Source: JBFKMV01 sp041629655 (lineage in GTDB: Bacteria > Acidobacteriota > Polarisedimenticolia > Polarisedimenticolales > Polarisedimenticolaceae). Taken from it: a stretch of 41,610 nt of DNA. The notes beneath the pieces were generated by a model. That model was not told the DNA's origin. It did not search any database and saw only the letters and a list, made by a program, of their open reading frames with translations. The number at the start of each line of letters is the position of its first letter. Positions within the stretch are counted from its first letter, which is position 1. Both the position numbers and the translations under genes were made by a program. The stretch spans positions 1 to 41,610 of the forward strand of contig JBFKMV010000021.1 of NCBI GenBank assembly GCA_041629655.1. The letters run 5' to 3'. Shown here piece by piece: positions 1 to 8,023 of the stretch.

Positions 1-20
1 CCCCCCCCCCCCCCCCCCCC
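1..20. other. 20-base C homopolymer at window edge
   Basis: The first 20 bases are all C, followed directly by sequence that continues the reading frame of the TPR gene on the minus strand. Read on the minus strand this would be a poly-Gly tail. A run this long at the very edge is more likely a read or scaffold-end artefact (for example a poly-G sequencing tail) than biology. Confidence 0.7.
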
Positions 21-1045
21 GCGGCCGGGTCCCCGGGATCGAGCGCGACGCGACGCTCCAGCCACCGCGCGGCCTCCTCGTGCCGGCCCAGCTCCCGCAG
101 CACCCGGGACAGGTCGAGCAGCACTGCGCCGTCGGTCGACTTCAACCGCGCGGCCGCGGCGAGGTGCTCGACGGCTTCCTCGTGGCGCCCGCCGCGGGCG
201 AGCAGCAGGCCCAGCCGGTAGTGCGCCGGCATGAACTCGGGGTTGGAACGGAGCGCGTCGCGATAGCTGCGCTCGGCCTCGCCGGGCTTGCGCTGGAGCT
301 CCAGCGCCGTGGCCCGATCGGTGTGCGCCGCGGATCCCGCGGGCACGACGCCCGGCACGCCGAGCGGGTCGGCCCGCGGCGTGAAGCGCGGCAGCTCGCG
401 CGCCCGGTCGGCGTGGGACGTCGCGAGGCCCTGCATCCCCAGTCCCATGTACACCTGGGCCAGCGCGTGATGGGCCTCCGCGTGCTGCGGGTTGTGCCGG
501 AGCGCCTGTTCCAGATAACGCCGCGCCTGCTCCAGGTCCGAGTCGGCGAGCGCGAGCTGACCGAGCCCGACCCAGGGGTGCGACAGCCGCGGGTTGAGCC
601 GTGTCGCCACGAGGTAGTGCCCGCGCGCCTCGTCGGTCCGCCCCAGCCGCGCCAGCACTTCCCCGTAGGCGCCGTGCGCGGGCGCGTAGTCCTGCTTCAG
701 CTCGACCGCGCGGGCCAGCGCGGCGGACGCCGTCTCGAGGTCCTGCACGCCGGCGCTGCTCAGGCCCAGCCGGTAGGGCCAGGCGAAGGCCCGGGGATCG
801 AGCTGCGCGGCCCGCCGGTAGCACAGCGCGGCCTCGTCGAACCACTCGTGGGCCAGGTAGCGGTCCCCGAGCGCGCCCCAGGCCGCAGCCGACCGGGGCG
901 CGCCGCGAACCGCGTCGCGCGCGGCCCCCACCGCGTCGACGATCTCCGACTCGACGCCGTCGAGATCGGGAAGCGGGATCTCCGCGCTCCCACCCCCGCA
1001 GCCGGCGGCGAGCGCCAGCGCCAGCGCCAGCGGCGCGGCCCGCAT
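1..1045 (-). CDS. TPR-repeat lipoprotein, 3' end cut off
   Basis: The frame is open from the ATG at 1045 to the left edge, about 348 codons with no stop, so the C-terminus is missing. The N-terminus is a short Ala/Leu-rich signal ending in a lipobox-like LAAGC (Cys16), so a membrane lipoprotein is likely. The rest is a series of TPR-like helical pairs, with typical stretches such as AALCYRRAAQLDP, ARRYLEQALRHNP and AERSYRDALRSNP. TPR proteins act as binding scaffolds; the partner cannot be told. The start overlaps the stop of the upstream FG-GAP/UnbV gene as TGATG (one shared base), so the two are probably translationally coupled and work together. CRTAC1-like and TPR proteins are often neighbours in Acidobacteria and Planctomycetes. 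The last codons run into the suspicious C run. Confidence 0.85.
   Translation of the reverse strand, partial: MRAAPLALALALAAGCGGGSAEIPLPDLDGVESEIVDAVGAARDAVRGAPRSAAAWGALGDRYLAHEWFDEAALCYRRAAQLDPRAFAWPYRLGLSSAGVQDLETASAALARAVELKQDYAPAHGAYGEVLARLGRTDEARGHYLVATRLNPRLSHPWVGLGQLALADSDLEQARRYLEQALRHNPQHAEAHHALAQVYMGLGMQGLATSHADRARELPRFTPRADPLGVPGVVPAGSAAHTDRATALELQRKPGEAERSYRDALRSNPEFMPAHYRLGLLLARGGRHEEAVEHLAAAARLKSTDGAVLLDLSRVLRELGRHEEAARWLERRVALDPGDPAAGGGGGG
1011..1032. repeat. AGCGCC hexamer, 3.7 tandem copies
   Basis: The hexamer AGCGCC is repeated from 1011 to 1032. On the minus strand it encodes the Leu-Ala-Leu-Ala stretch of the signal peptide of the TPR lipoprotein. Because the unit is six bases, gain or loss of a copy would change the length of the hydrophobic core without shifting the frame. 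Confidence 0.8.
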
Positions 1046-2778
1046 CACGGCGCGTCTCCCCCGCCCTGCACGAGCTCGACCACACGGTCCACCTCGCCGA
1101 TCGCGAACCGCTCGCGCGTGCCGTCGGGCCACGTCACCTCGGCGTGCTCGGCACGCTCGACCTCGCCGAGACCGAAGTGGACGCGCGGATCGCTGCTGCT
1201 GGCGTAGCTCACCGCCGCCAGCGCCAACCCGAGACGCGGCCGGCCGCCGGCCTGCAGCACGACGCGGGCACCGAGCGCAGCCCGGCCCCGCGAGCGCGGC
1301 ACGACGATCAGCCAGTGGCGCCCGGCGGGCACGGCGTCGTTGCGGTACAGCCGCAGCGTGTTGTCCACGTTGCTCGTGGCCAGGTCCAGGTCGCCGTCGC
1401 CGTCCAGATCGCCGACCGCGAGCCCGCGCGCCACCTCGACGCGCGAGGCGAACGCTCCGGCCCGCGGGCTCACGTTCTCGAAGCCGCCGGCCCCGTCGTT
1501 CTCGAACAGCAGGTTGGGTTCCGCGTAGCGGTTCCAGAACTCGCCGAGCGCGGCGCCCGGGACCACCGCGCCGCGCGAGACGCGGCCGTTGGCCACCGCG
1601 ATGTCCAGGTCGCCGTCGTGGTCGAGGTCGAGCAGCCCGCAGCCGAACCCGGTGAACGCGGCATCGTGCGCGGCCAGCCGCGATTCCCTGGTGGAGTCGG
1701 TGAACAGCACGCTGCGGCCGCCGGTGTAAAGCGTGTTGTGCTCCTGGGCCAGGTGCGTCATGTAGAGGTCCAGCACGGCGTCGCCGTTCAGGTCGCCCAC
1801 CACCACGCCCATGCTCGCTTCGGCCTTGCCGTGCTCGTTGACCGCGACGCCGCGCAGGATCGCCTGCTCGCTGAAGCTCCCGTCGCCGTTGTTGACCCAG
1901 AGCTGGTTGCTCTCCTGGTCGTTGGCCACGTAGACGTCCACGAGATCGTCCCCGCTCAGGTCGGCGCAGATCAGCCCGAGTCCCTTGGATCGCAGGCCGC
2001 CGTCGGCCGGGATCAACCCCGCCGCCTCGGTCACGTCGGTGAAGGTGCCGTCGCCGTCGTTGCGGTACAGCCGGTCGGGCTCGCCCGCGAAGGCGCCGGG
2101 GCTGCAGTACTCGCGGCGGCCCATCGGGTCCTGGCAGACGGTGTCGGGATCGAACCGCAGGTAGTGCAGCACGAACAGGTCGAGGAACCCGTCACGATCG
2201 TAGTCGAAGAACGCCGCCGAGCTGCTCCAGCGGTCGCCCGAGAATCCGGCCGCGGCGGTGGCTTCCGAGAACGTCCCGTCGCCGTTGTTGCGGTAGAACG
2301 CGTCGGGACCGTAGTTGGTGAAGTAGACGTCGGCGTCGCCGTCGTTGTCGACGTCGCCGATCGCGACGCCCTGGCCGAAGCCGGGATCCCCGATGCCGGC
2401 CTCGGCCGTCACGTCGCGGTACGTCCCGTCCGGCTCGCGCCGGTACAGCACGTTGGGCGCCGGCTCGTCGTGTCGTCCCGGCGGCGGCACGCGGACGTGC
2501 AGGATATCGAGGTCGCCGTCGCCGTCGTAATCGAACAGACCGACGCCGCCCTGCATGATCTCGGGCAGCAGCCAGGTCCCGTCGGGCCACGCCGCGGACG
2601 GCCCGGGGATGCCCGCCTCGGTCGTGATCTCGGTGAGCAGCCCGGGACCGGCCGCTGCGGGGGCCTCGGGGTTGTCGGGGGCCTGCGACCCCGGCTCGCG
2701 GTCCGACGCGCAGCCGGCGGCGGACGCGATCAGCAACCACACCACGACCCGCGCGTGACGATGAATTCCGAGGCCCAT
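1045..2778 (-). CDS. CRTAC1-like FG-GAP/VCBS repeat lipoprotein with ASPIC/UnbV domain
   Basis: Predicted secreted lipoprotein of 577 residues. A hydrophobic N-terminus ends in ASAAGC (lipid Cys23). At least seven Ca-binding FG-GAP/VCBS loops follow, including DYDGDGDLDI, DVDNDGDADV, DLNGDAVLDL, DLDHDGDLDI and DLDGDGDLDL, enough for a beta-propeller. The C-terminal ~75 residues fit the ASPIC/UnbV domain (ARVVLQAGGR, SYASSSDPRVHFGLG, VTWPDGTRERF). A longer frame opens with TTG at 2808, but the ATG at 2778 is preferred because it has a GGGGAGGTGA ribosome site about 10 bases ahead and places the signal peptide at the start. Its stop overlaps the TPR gene start. The function of this family is poorly known; binding of proteins or glycans at the cell surface is the usual guess. 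No catalytic residues are evident. Confidence 0.9.
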   Translation of the reverse strand: MGLGIHRHARVVVWLLIASAAGCASDREPGSQAPDNPEAPAAAGPGLLTEITTEAGIPGPSAAWPDGTWLLPEIMQGGVGLFDYDGDGDLDILHVRVPPPGRHDEPAPNVLYRREPDGTYRDVTAEAGIGDPGFGQGVAIGDVDNDGDADVYFTNYGPDAFYRNNGDGTFSEATAAAGFSGDRWSSSAAFFDYDRDGFLDLFVLHYLRFDPDTVCQDPMGRREYCSPGAFAGEPDRLYRNDGDGTFTDVTEAAGLIPADGGLRSKGLGLICADLSGDDLVDVYVANDQESNQLWVNNGDGSFSEQAILRGVAVNEHGKAEASMGVVVGDLNGDAVLDLYMTHLAQEHNTLYTGGRSVLFTDSTRESRLAAHDAAFTGFGCGLLDLDHDGDLDIAVANGRVSRGAVVPGAALGEFWNRYAEPNLLFENDGAGGFENVSPRAGAFASRVEVARGLAVGDLDGDGDLDLATSNVDNTLRLYRNDAVPAGRHWLIVVPRSRGRAALGARVVLQAGGRPRLGLALAAVSYASSSDPRVHFGLGEVERAEHAEVTWPDGTRERFAIGEVDRVVELVQGGGDAP

Positions 2779-2831
2779 CGGCGACCGGTCACCTCCCCGT
2801 CGCCTCAACCTACACCACTCGTCGGTGTTCC

Positions 2832-2878
2832 CGCCCGGCGGGTCGGCTGCGCAGGCTCCGGCCGGCGGGTCAGCCGAC
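2832..2878 (-). terminator. GC-rich hairpins just after the ALDH stop
   Basis: GTCGGCTG at 2842-2849 is an exact inverted copy of CAGCCGAC at 2871-2878, an 8-bp stem starting at the stop codon of the aldehyde dehydrogenase gene. A second short CCCGCC/GGCGGG dyad lies just beyond, near 2832-2844. No T-tract follows, so this is either a weak terminator or a 3'-end stabilising structure. Confidence 0.35.
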
Positions 2879-4516
2879 GCGGCGGCGGGCCGAGAACAGC
2901 ACCGAGCGGACCGGCACCCGGCGGCGGAAGCGCGGCATCCGGATCAGCCGGATCAGCGCCCGCAGGCGGTGGTGCCAGCGCCGGCCGTGCAGGTAACGCA
3001 CCGCCGTCTCGGCGAGATCGGTCTGGGCGAGGTCGTACGGGAACGCGAACGCCGGCGCCTCGGCGGGCAGCGTGTCGAACGACACGAAACGCTGGTTCGA
3101 CATCTCGCGCAGCCCCGGCGTGCCATGGTGCTGGCCCGAGCCGCTCTTGCGATGACCGGACCAGGTGGCCGCCGGCTCGCCGTAGGAGTACAGCACGTCG
3201 TTGATCGTCATCACGCCGGCCTGCAACCCGGCCATCATCCGCTCGGCCCGTTCCGCGGAACGGGTCCAGCCGCTCGCGGTCAACGCGTAGTCGGAATCGT
3301 TGGCCAGCAGGATCGCCCGCTCCAGGCTGTCCACCACCACGATCGGGATCACCGGCCCGAGCGTCTCCTCGCGCATCAGGGTGCAGTCGGCGGGCGGATC
3401 GAGCAGCACGGTCGGCGGGTAGAAATTGCCGGGACCGTGGGGCAGCTCGCCGCCCCGGATCAGCCGCGCTCCGCCGCGGACCGCCTCGGTGACCTGCCGG
3501 TGCACTTCGTCGCGTCGCGCCGCGGTGTTCAACGGACCGATGTCGGTTCCCTCGACGAGCGGATTGCCGACCTTGACCCGGTCGACGTAGTGCAGCAACC
3601 GCTCCAGGAACCGCGAGGCGATCGCCTCCTCGACGTAGACGCGCTCCACGGCGCCGCAGTTCTGACCGCAGTTGGCCAGCGCGCCCCAGACGATCCCGGC
3701 GGCCGCCCGGTCCTCGTCGGCGTCGGAGGCGACGATCGACGGGTGCTTCCCGCCGAGCAGCAGCACCACCGGGTGCGGCACGCTGCCGGCCGCGGCCATC
3801 ACGTGCTGGCCCGCCTCGACGCCACCGGTGAAGAACACCTTGTCCACCCGCGAGTGGCCGGCCATCGCCAGGGTCTCCTCGGGGCGCGCCATCACGACGT
3901 TGACCAGCCCGTCGGGGAAGCCCGCCTCCTGGCACAGCTGGCCGATGTAGAACGCGCACAGCGGCGTGCGCTCGGACGGCTTGAGGATCGCGGCGTTGCC
4001 CATCGCCAGCGCCGCCGCGACCTGCACCAGCGGGGACGCGAAGGGCAGCGGCGAGGGCGTGACGATCAGCAGCACGCCCAGGGCGTCGTACATGTAGTGC
4101 GCGCGCTTGTGCGCGTAGAACGGGTGCCGCGGCTCGACCGCCAGGCCGCCGCGGTAGCGCTCGGCGTGGCGGATGATGAACTTGAGGTGATCCAGGGCCG
4201 GCAGCACCTCGAGCGTCAGCGCCTCGACGTACGGCTTGCCCTGCTCGCGCGCCACGAGCTGCGCGATCGAGGCGGTCTGGTTCGCCAGCAGCTCGGCCAG
4301 CCGCCGCAGCTTGCGGCCGCGCTCCTCGAACGTCGTCCCGCGCCAGAACGCGGACGCCCGGGCGGCCGAGTCCACCGCGCGGTCGACGTCCTCCGGGGTG
4401 GCGAAGGCCAGCCGGCCGTACGGCTCGCCGGTGGCCGGATCGATCAACGGCTCGGTGCGCTCCTCCGCCGCGCAGGGCTCCCCGTCGATCAGGGAGCCGA
4501 TCGGCGGCCCGAGCAT
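2870..4516 (-). CDS. aldehyde dehydrogenase-fold protein with altered active site
   Basis: 548 residues with the NAD(P)-dependent ALDH fold, resembling the GabD2-like branch. Retained: LKPSERTP (Lys179, cofactor), FTGG (~230), catalytic Cys287 in GQNCGAVERVYV, and EETLGPV. Lost: the usual PWNxP segment, which supplies the oxyanion Asn, reads TPSPLP (Pro156), and the usual ELGGK general-base Glu is Leu253 in LLLGGKHPS. Both changes are clear in the DNA. Such an enzyme should form a thioester or thiohemiacetal but deacylate poorly by water; CoA-acylating ALDHs also lack the Glu. About 50 Arg-rich residues extend the C-terminus beyond the usual ALDH end. The frame is open far upstream through the decarboxylase gene, but that part is a shadow; ATG 4516 lies just before the domain and downstream of a good promoter. 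It belongs with the carrier-protein cluster upstream. It could alternatively be a non-catalytic binding protein. Confidence 0.88.
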   Translation of the reverse strand: MLGPPIGSLIDGEPCAAEERTEPLIDPATGEPYGRLAFATPEDVDRAVDSAARASAFWRGTTFEERGRKLRRLAELLANQTASIAQLVAREQGKPYVEALTLEVLPALDHLKFIIRHAERYRGGLAVEPRHPFYAHKRAHYMYDALGVLLIVTPSPLPFASPLVQVAAALAMGNAAILKPSERTPLCAFYIGQLCQEAGFPDGLVNVVMARPEETLAMAGHSRVDKVFFTGGVEAGQHVMAAAGSVPHPVVLLLGGKHPSIVASDADEDRAAAGIVWGALANCGQNCGAVERVYVEEAIASRFLERLLHYVDRVKVGNPLVEGTDIGPLNTAARRDEVHRQVTEAVRGGARLIRGGELPHGPGNFYPPTVLLDPPADCTLMREETLGPVIPIVVVDSLERAILLANDSDYALTASGWTRSAERAERMMAGLQAGVMTINDVLYSYGEPAATWSGHRKSGSGQHHGTPGLREMSNQRFVSFDTLPAEAPAFAFPYDLAQTDLAETAVRYLHGRRWHHRLRALIRLIRMPRFRRRVPVRSVLFSARRRVG

Positions 4517-4598
4517 TCCGGGGCCGACGGCGGACGGCCGGTCCTCTCCGGACTCCGCGCCGCGGCGGGGTTCAACGCTTCTGGGTAGCACGTCGGGG

Positions 4599-4626
4599 AA
4601 TATAGGTTCCGGGGACCGGGAGGCAA
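4599..4626 (-). promoter_or_regulatory. sigma70-like promoter for the ALDH gene
   Basis: On the minus strand TTGCCT (4621-4626), a 16-base spacer, then TATATT (4599-4604). It lies between the decarboxylase stop and the ALDH gene. Transcription would begin near 4592, giving a leader of about 75 bases to ATG 4516. A GTG at 4591 falls almost on the start point and could in principle be a leaderless start, but the codons between it and 4516 look non-coding. Confidence 0.6.
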
Positions 4627-4644
4627 AATGAGGCGCGATTGCAC

Positions 4645-5967
4645 CTATTCCGTGGCCCCGCTCCCCGGCTGGTCGCGCAGCAGGTCCTCGGGCGTGCCCC
4701 GCCGCCGGATCAGCTCCGGGCGCCCGTCCCGGGCCAGCACCTCGGCCGGCGCGGCGTGGCTCAGAAAGCCGAGCGGGCTCGACGTCCGGCCGTAGGCGCC
4801 GGACTGCAGCACCGCCACCAGGTCGCCGCTCTCGGCGGCCGGCAGCTCCACGTCGCGCGCCAGCACGTCGAGCGGGGTGCACAACGGGCCCACCACGTCG
4901 ACCTTGCCGGCGCCCGCGGCGTCGAGGCGGGTGGCCACGGCCAGCGGGTAGTTGCGCTTGATCACCTGTCCCAGGTTGCCCGATGCCGCGAGATGCTGGT
5001 GCATCCCGCCGTCGACGATGTAGTAGCGCTTGCCGCGCGACTCCTTGACCGTGGTGACTCGGCACAGGTAGACGCCGCTGTCGCCGACCAGGTAACGGCC
5101 GGGCTCGACGATGAAGCGCGTGCCGCGCAGCTCGGCGCGGTCGGCGTACTCGCCGAACAGCGCCGCCAGCTCGCGACCGAGCGCGTCCGTGTCGAGCTCG
5201 TGCTCGTGCGGAAAGTACGGGATGCCCAGGCCGCCGCCGAAGTCGACCGTGCGCAGCGGGCCGCCCGCGTGGCGCGAGGCGCGCAGCGCGATCTCGAGCC
5301 CCGCCCGGTACTGCCGCGCCAGCACGGCGTGGTCGAGGATCTGGGTCCCCGTGAACAGGTGGATCCCGTGGAATTCGAGCCGCCCGTCGGCCTGCACGGC
5401 GTCCAGCGCCTGTTCCAGGCGCTCCTCGTCCACGCCGAACGGGGCCGGTTTGCCGCCCATCCGCATCGCGCCGCCCTGGGCCGCGGCTCCCGGGTTGACG
5501 CGGATCGCCACGCCGGCCGTGCGCCCGAGCCGCGCCGCGATCGCGCCCAGCCGCCGGATCTCGTCCAGCGACTCGACGTGGATCTCGCCGATCCCGCCGG
5601 CGAGCACCTGCTCGAGCTCGGCGTCGGTCTTGCCCGGCCCGGCGAACAGGATCCGCGCCGGGTCGCAGCCCGCGCCGGCGGCCTGCACGAACTCGCCGGC
5701 GGAGGCGACCTCCAGCCCGCAGCCCTGCGAGACGAACCAGCGCAGCAGCGCGGCGGCGGGGTTGGCCTTGATCGAGTAGTAGACCTCGAAACCGTCCGGG
5801 AGCGCGCCGCGCAGCGTGGCCAGCTTTCGCTCCAGCACTCCGCGATCGTAGACGAACAGCGGAGTGCCGAACCGCTCGGCGAGCTCGGCGACGCCGACGC
5901 CTCCCACCACCAGCTCGCCGCCGCGGCGTTCGAACAAGCGCTCGATCAGCTCGGCGTGACTCGCCAT
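4645..5967 (-). CDS. PLP-dependent DapDC/ODC-fold decarboxylase (exosortase-locus type)
   Basis: 440 residues, fold type III PLP decarboxylase (LysA family). The PLP lysine is in VYYSIKANP (~residue 70), the phosphate-binding Gly-rich loop is VDFGGGLGIPYF, followed by EPGRYLVG and the C-terminal GPLCTPLDVLARD with the active-site Cys/Asp. Family members decarboxylate diaminopimelate, ornithine, arginine or, in BtrK of butirosin synthesis, an amino acid held on a carrier protein. This version most resembles the decarboxylase paired with an AMP ligase at exosortase/EPS loci. It starts 4 bases after the stop of the acyl ligase, so the two are one transcription unit and probably act on one substrate. 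With the carrier protein two genes upstream, an ACP-bound substrate is the best inference; plain diaminopimelate decarboxylation cannot be excluded. Confidence 0.88.
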   Translation of the reverse strand: MASHAELIERLFERRGGELVVGGVGVAELAERFGTPLFVYDRGVLERKLATLRGALPDGFEVYYSIKANPAAALLRWFVSQGCGLEVASAGEFVQAAGAGCDPARILFAGPGKTDAELEQVLAGGIGEIHVESLDEIRRLGAIAARLGRTAGVAIRVNPGAAAQGGAMRMGGKPAPFGVDEERLEQALDAVQADGRLEFHGIHLFTGTQILDHAVLARQYRAGLEIALRASRHAGGPLRTVDFGGGLGIPYFPHEHELDTDALGRELAALFGEYADRAELRGTRFIVEPGRYLVGDSGVYLCRVTTVKESRGKRYYIVDGGMHQHLAASGNLGQVIKRNYPLAVATRLDAAGAGKVDVVGPLCTPLDVLARDVELPAAESGDLVAVLQSGAYGRTSSPLGFLSHAAPAEVLARDGRPELIRRRGTPEDLLRDQPGSGATE

Positions 5968-5971
5968 CGAC

Positions 5972-7552
5972 TCAGGTGGCTCGCGATTCCATGCGCGCCT
6001 TCAGCGATGGGTAGTCGATCTTGCCGTGCGCGGTCTTCGGCAGATCATCGACCACCTCCACGCGGCGCGGGATCATGTAGCGCGGCACGCTCTTGGCGAA
6101 GTGCGCCAGCAGCTCGCCGACGTCGACCTGCCGGCCGTCGTGCGGGACCACGAACGCGACGATCGCCTGGCCGAGCACCTCGTCGGGAATCCCGATCGCG
6201 GCGGCCTCGCGGATCGTGCCGGTGGAGATGCAGACTTCCTCGATCTCGTTGGGGCTGATGCGGTAACCGGCCGACTTGATGCTGGCGTCGCGCCGACCCT
6301 GGAAATACAGGAAGCCGTCCTGGTCCAGCTTCACCAGGTCGCCCGAGTAGACGACCTTCTCGGTTCCGCGCAGCTCGGGCGGGAGCAACGGGTTCGGGCG
6401 CAGCACGCGGTCGGTCGCCTCCGGGTTCCTCCAGTACCCCAGCGAGACGGTCGGTCCGCGGTGCACCAGCTCGCCGATCTCGCCGGGGCCGCACGGCTTG
6501 CCGTGCTCGTCGAGCACGTAGATCTCGGTGTCCGGGATCGCCTTGCCCATCGAGCCGATACGGTTGTCGATCTCCTCGGGCGGCAGGTAGGTCGAGCGAA
6601 ACGCCTCGGTCAGCCCGTACATCAGGTACGGCCGCGTGGTCGGGAACGCCTGACGCAGGCTGTCCAGCACCGCTTGCGGCATCGCGCCGCCGGTGTTGGT
6701 GATGTAGCGCAGGTCCGGGAACTCGTGGCGGTGGATCGACGAGCTGGGCTGCGCCAGCAAGGCCCAGAACGACGGCACCCCGGCCAGCCCGGTGATCCGC
6801 TCCTGGAGCAGCGCCTGGACCACCTCGTCGGGGAAGCGGAAGCTGAGCAGCACCACCGTGGCCCCGTGCTCCAGCCCGGTCAGCAGCTGGTTCAGCCCGT
6901 AGTCGAAGCTGAACGGCACGATGCTGAGGATCCGCTCCTCGCTGCCGATCTCGAGATAGGTCGAGATGATGCGCGAGCCGGCCAGCAGGTTGGCGTGCGA
7001 GAGCATCACGCCCTTGGGCCGCCCGGTCGAGCCCGACGTGTAGAGGATCGCCGCCAGGTCGGGGCTGATGCAACGCTCCCGGGGCGCCTGCGCCGACTCG
7101 CTGTCCAGGATCTCGTCCAGGCGATGCACCTCGATCCCGTCGAGCTTGACCTCGTCGTCCCCGGTCACGACGACGGTCCGGACCGAGCGACAGCCGGCGA
7201 GGGTCTCCGCCAGCGACGCGGCACGCTTGGCCGAGGTGATGATCGTGCTCGGCTCGCAGTCGTTGACGATGTGCCCGACCTGGGCCGGGAACAGCAGGTG
7301 GTTCACCGGCACGAACACGCCGCCGGCCTTCGAGGCGGCGAGCATCGCCAACACCTGCGGGACGTTCTTCTCGAGGTAGACGCAGACCCGGTCCATGCGC
7401 TCGAGACCGGCCCGCTGCAGCCGGTTGGCCAGGCGGTTCGTCAGGGCGTCCAGCTCGGCATAGCTCAACCGGCGCTCGCCGTGCACGAGCGCTTCCTTCG
7501 CCGGTACCCGTCTGGCGCTGCTGGTGAGGAGATGGTGTGTCAGGGAATCCAT
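5972..7552 (-). CDS. AMP-forming acyl/aminoacyl ligase (exosortase-locus type)
   Basis: 526 residues of the ANL superfamily. The core motifs are all present: TSGSTGRPKGVMLSH (A3), MYGLTE (A5), YSGD (A7), GRRDASIKSAGYRIS (A8 hinge), and PKTAHGKID near the end with the catalytic Lys. The enzyme should adenylate a carboxylic acid and pass it to a thiol, either CoA or the phosphopantetheine of the carrier protein encoded 58 bases upstream. It resembles the acyl ligase that accompanies exosortase A systems, where the same ACP-ligase-decarboxylase order is known. The decarboxylase follows after 4 bases. Substrate is not deducible by eye; an amino acid would make sense of the downstream decarboxylase. 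All key residues are intact, so it is expected to be active. Confidence 0.9.
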   Translation of the reverse strand: MDSLTHHLLTSSARRVPAKEALVHGERRLSYAELDALTNRLANRLQRAGLERMDRVCVYLEKNVPQVLAMLAASKAGGVFVPVNHLLFPAQVGHIVNDCEPSTIITSAKRAASLAETLAGCRSVRTVVVTGDDEVKLDGIEVHRLDEILDSESAQAPRERCISPDLAAILYTSGSTGRPKGVMLSHANLLAGSRIISTYLEIGSEERILSIVPFSFDYGLNQLLTGLEHGATVVLLSFRFPDEVVQALLQERITGLAGVPSFWALLAQPSSSIHRHEFPDLRYITNTGGAMPQAVLDSLRQAFPTTRPYLMYGLTEAFRSTYLPPEEIDNRIGSMGKAIPDTEIYVLDEHGKPCGPGEIGELVHRGPTVSLGYWRNPEATDRVLRPNPLLPPELRGTEKVVYSGDLVKLDQDGFLYFQGRRDASIKSAGYRISPNEIEEVCISTGTIREAAAIGIPDEVLGQAIVAFVVPHDGRQVDVGELLAHFAKSVPRYMIPRRVEVVDDLPKTAHGKIDYPSLKARMESRAT

Positions 7553-7610
7553 GCCTCGGCTCTCCTCGGAGCGCCGCGCTCCGTGCGCGGCCGTCAGTCG
7601 GTCGGGGACG

Positions 7611-7877
7611 TCAGGCGCGCTTGCCGTCGACGAACGCCGCCAGGCTGGCGATCGAATCGAAGTTCTCGGGCAGCAGCTCCTCGTCGGAGACGCTCAGCGA
7701 GAACTCGCCCTCGACGAACCGCACCAACTCGAGAATCCCCAGCGAGTCGACCACGCCGCTCTCGATCAGCGAGGCCTCGTCGGACAATTCGATCTGGCGG
7801 GCCAGCGGGAACTGATCCAGGACGAAATTCCGGATCGCCTCGTGGGTCGAGTTCACCGCTTCCTTTTCCCGGGGCAT
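7611..7877 (-). CDS. acyl carrier protein
   Basis: 88 residues, a small acidic helical protein with the phosphopantetheine site GVVDSLGILELV (Ser45 in DSL). Helix 3 and the C-terminal INF-like segment (ENFDSIASLAAFV) fit the PP-binding fold. The frame is open upstream to 7994, but GAGGA lies 7 bases ahead of the ATG at 7877 and 4 bases ahead of an adjacent ATG at 7880, so one of these two is the start. It is first in the unit ACP-ligase-decarboxylase, and is not next to fab genes, so it is a dedicated carrier rather than the fatty-acid ACP. It needs a phosphopantetheinyl transferase from elsewhere. Confidence 0.92.
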   Translation of the reverse strand: MPREKEAVNSTHEAIRNFVLDQFPLARQIELSDEASLIESGVVDSLGILELVRFVEGEFSLSVSDEELLPENFDSIASLAAFVDGKRA

Positions 7878-7944
7878 CATCGCTTCCTCGCAACCGGCGG
7901 AAAAACCGGGCTCGAGCGCACGTCGTCGCCGCCCGATCCATGAG

Positions 7945-7972
7945 AATATACGTTCGTCGGTCGACGTTCCAA
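7945..7972 (-). promoter_or_regulatory. promoter of the ACP-ligase-decarboxylase unit
   Basis: On the minus strand TTGGAA (7967-7972), a 16-base spacer and TATATT (7945-7950). The start point would be near 7938, giving a leader of about 60 bases. The bases around the -10, GAACGTATATTC, closely match those at the ALDH promoter, GAACCTATATTC. Confidence 0.6.
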
Positions 7973-8023
7973 CCGGAAACCCGGGTGTCGTCAAGCCGGT
8001 TACGATAGCGTAACTCGCCGGCC

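Noticed and set aside
80..3204. Long plus-strand open frames opposite the first two genes
   Set aside because: They mirror the minus-strand coding genes, are rich in Arg, Pro and Gly, and have no signal or family match; high GC makes such shadows common.
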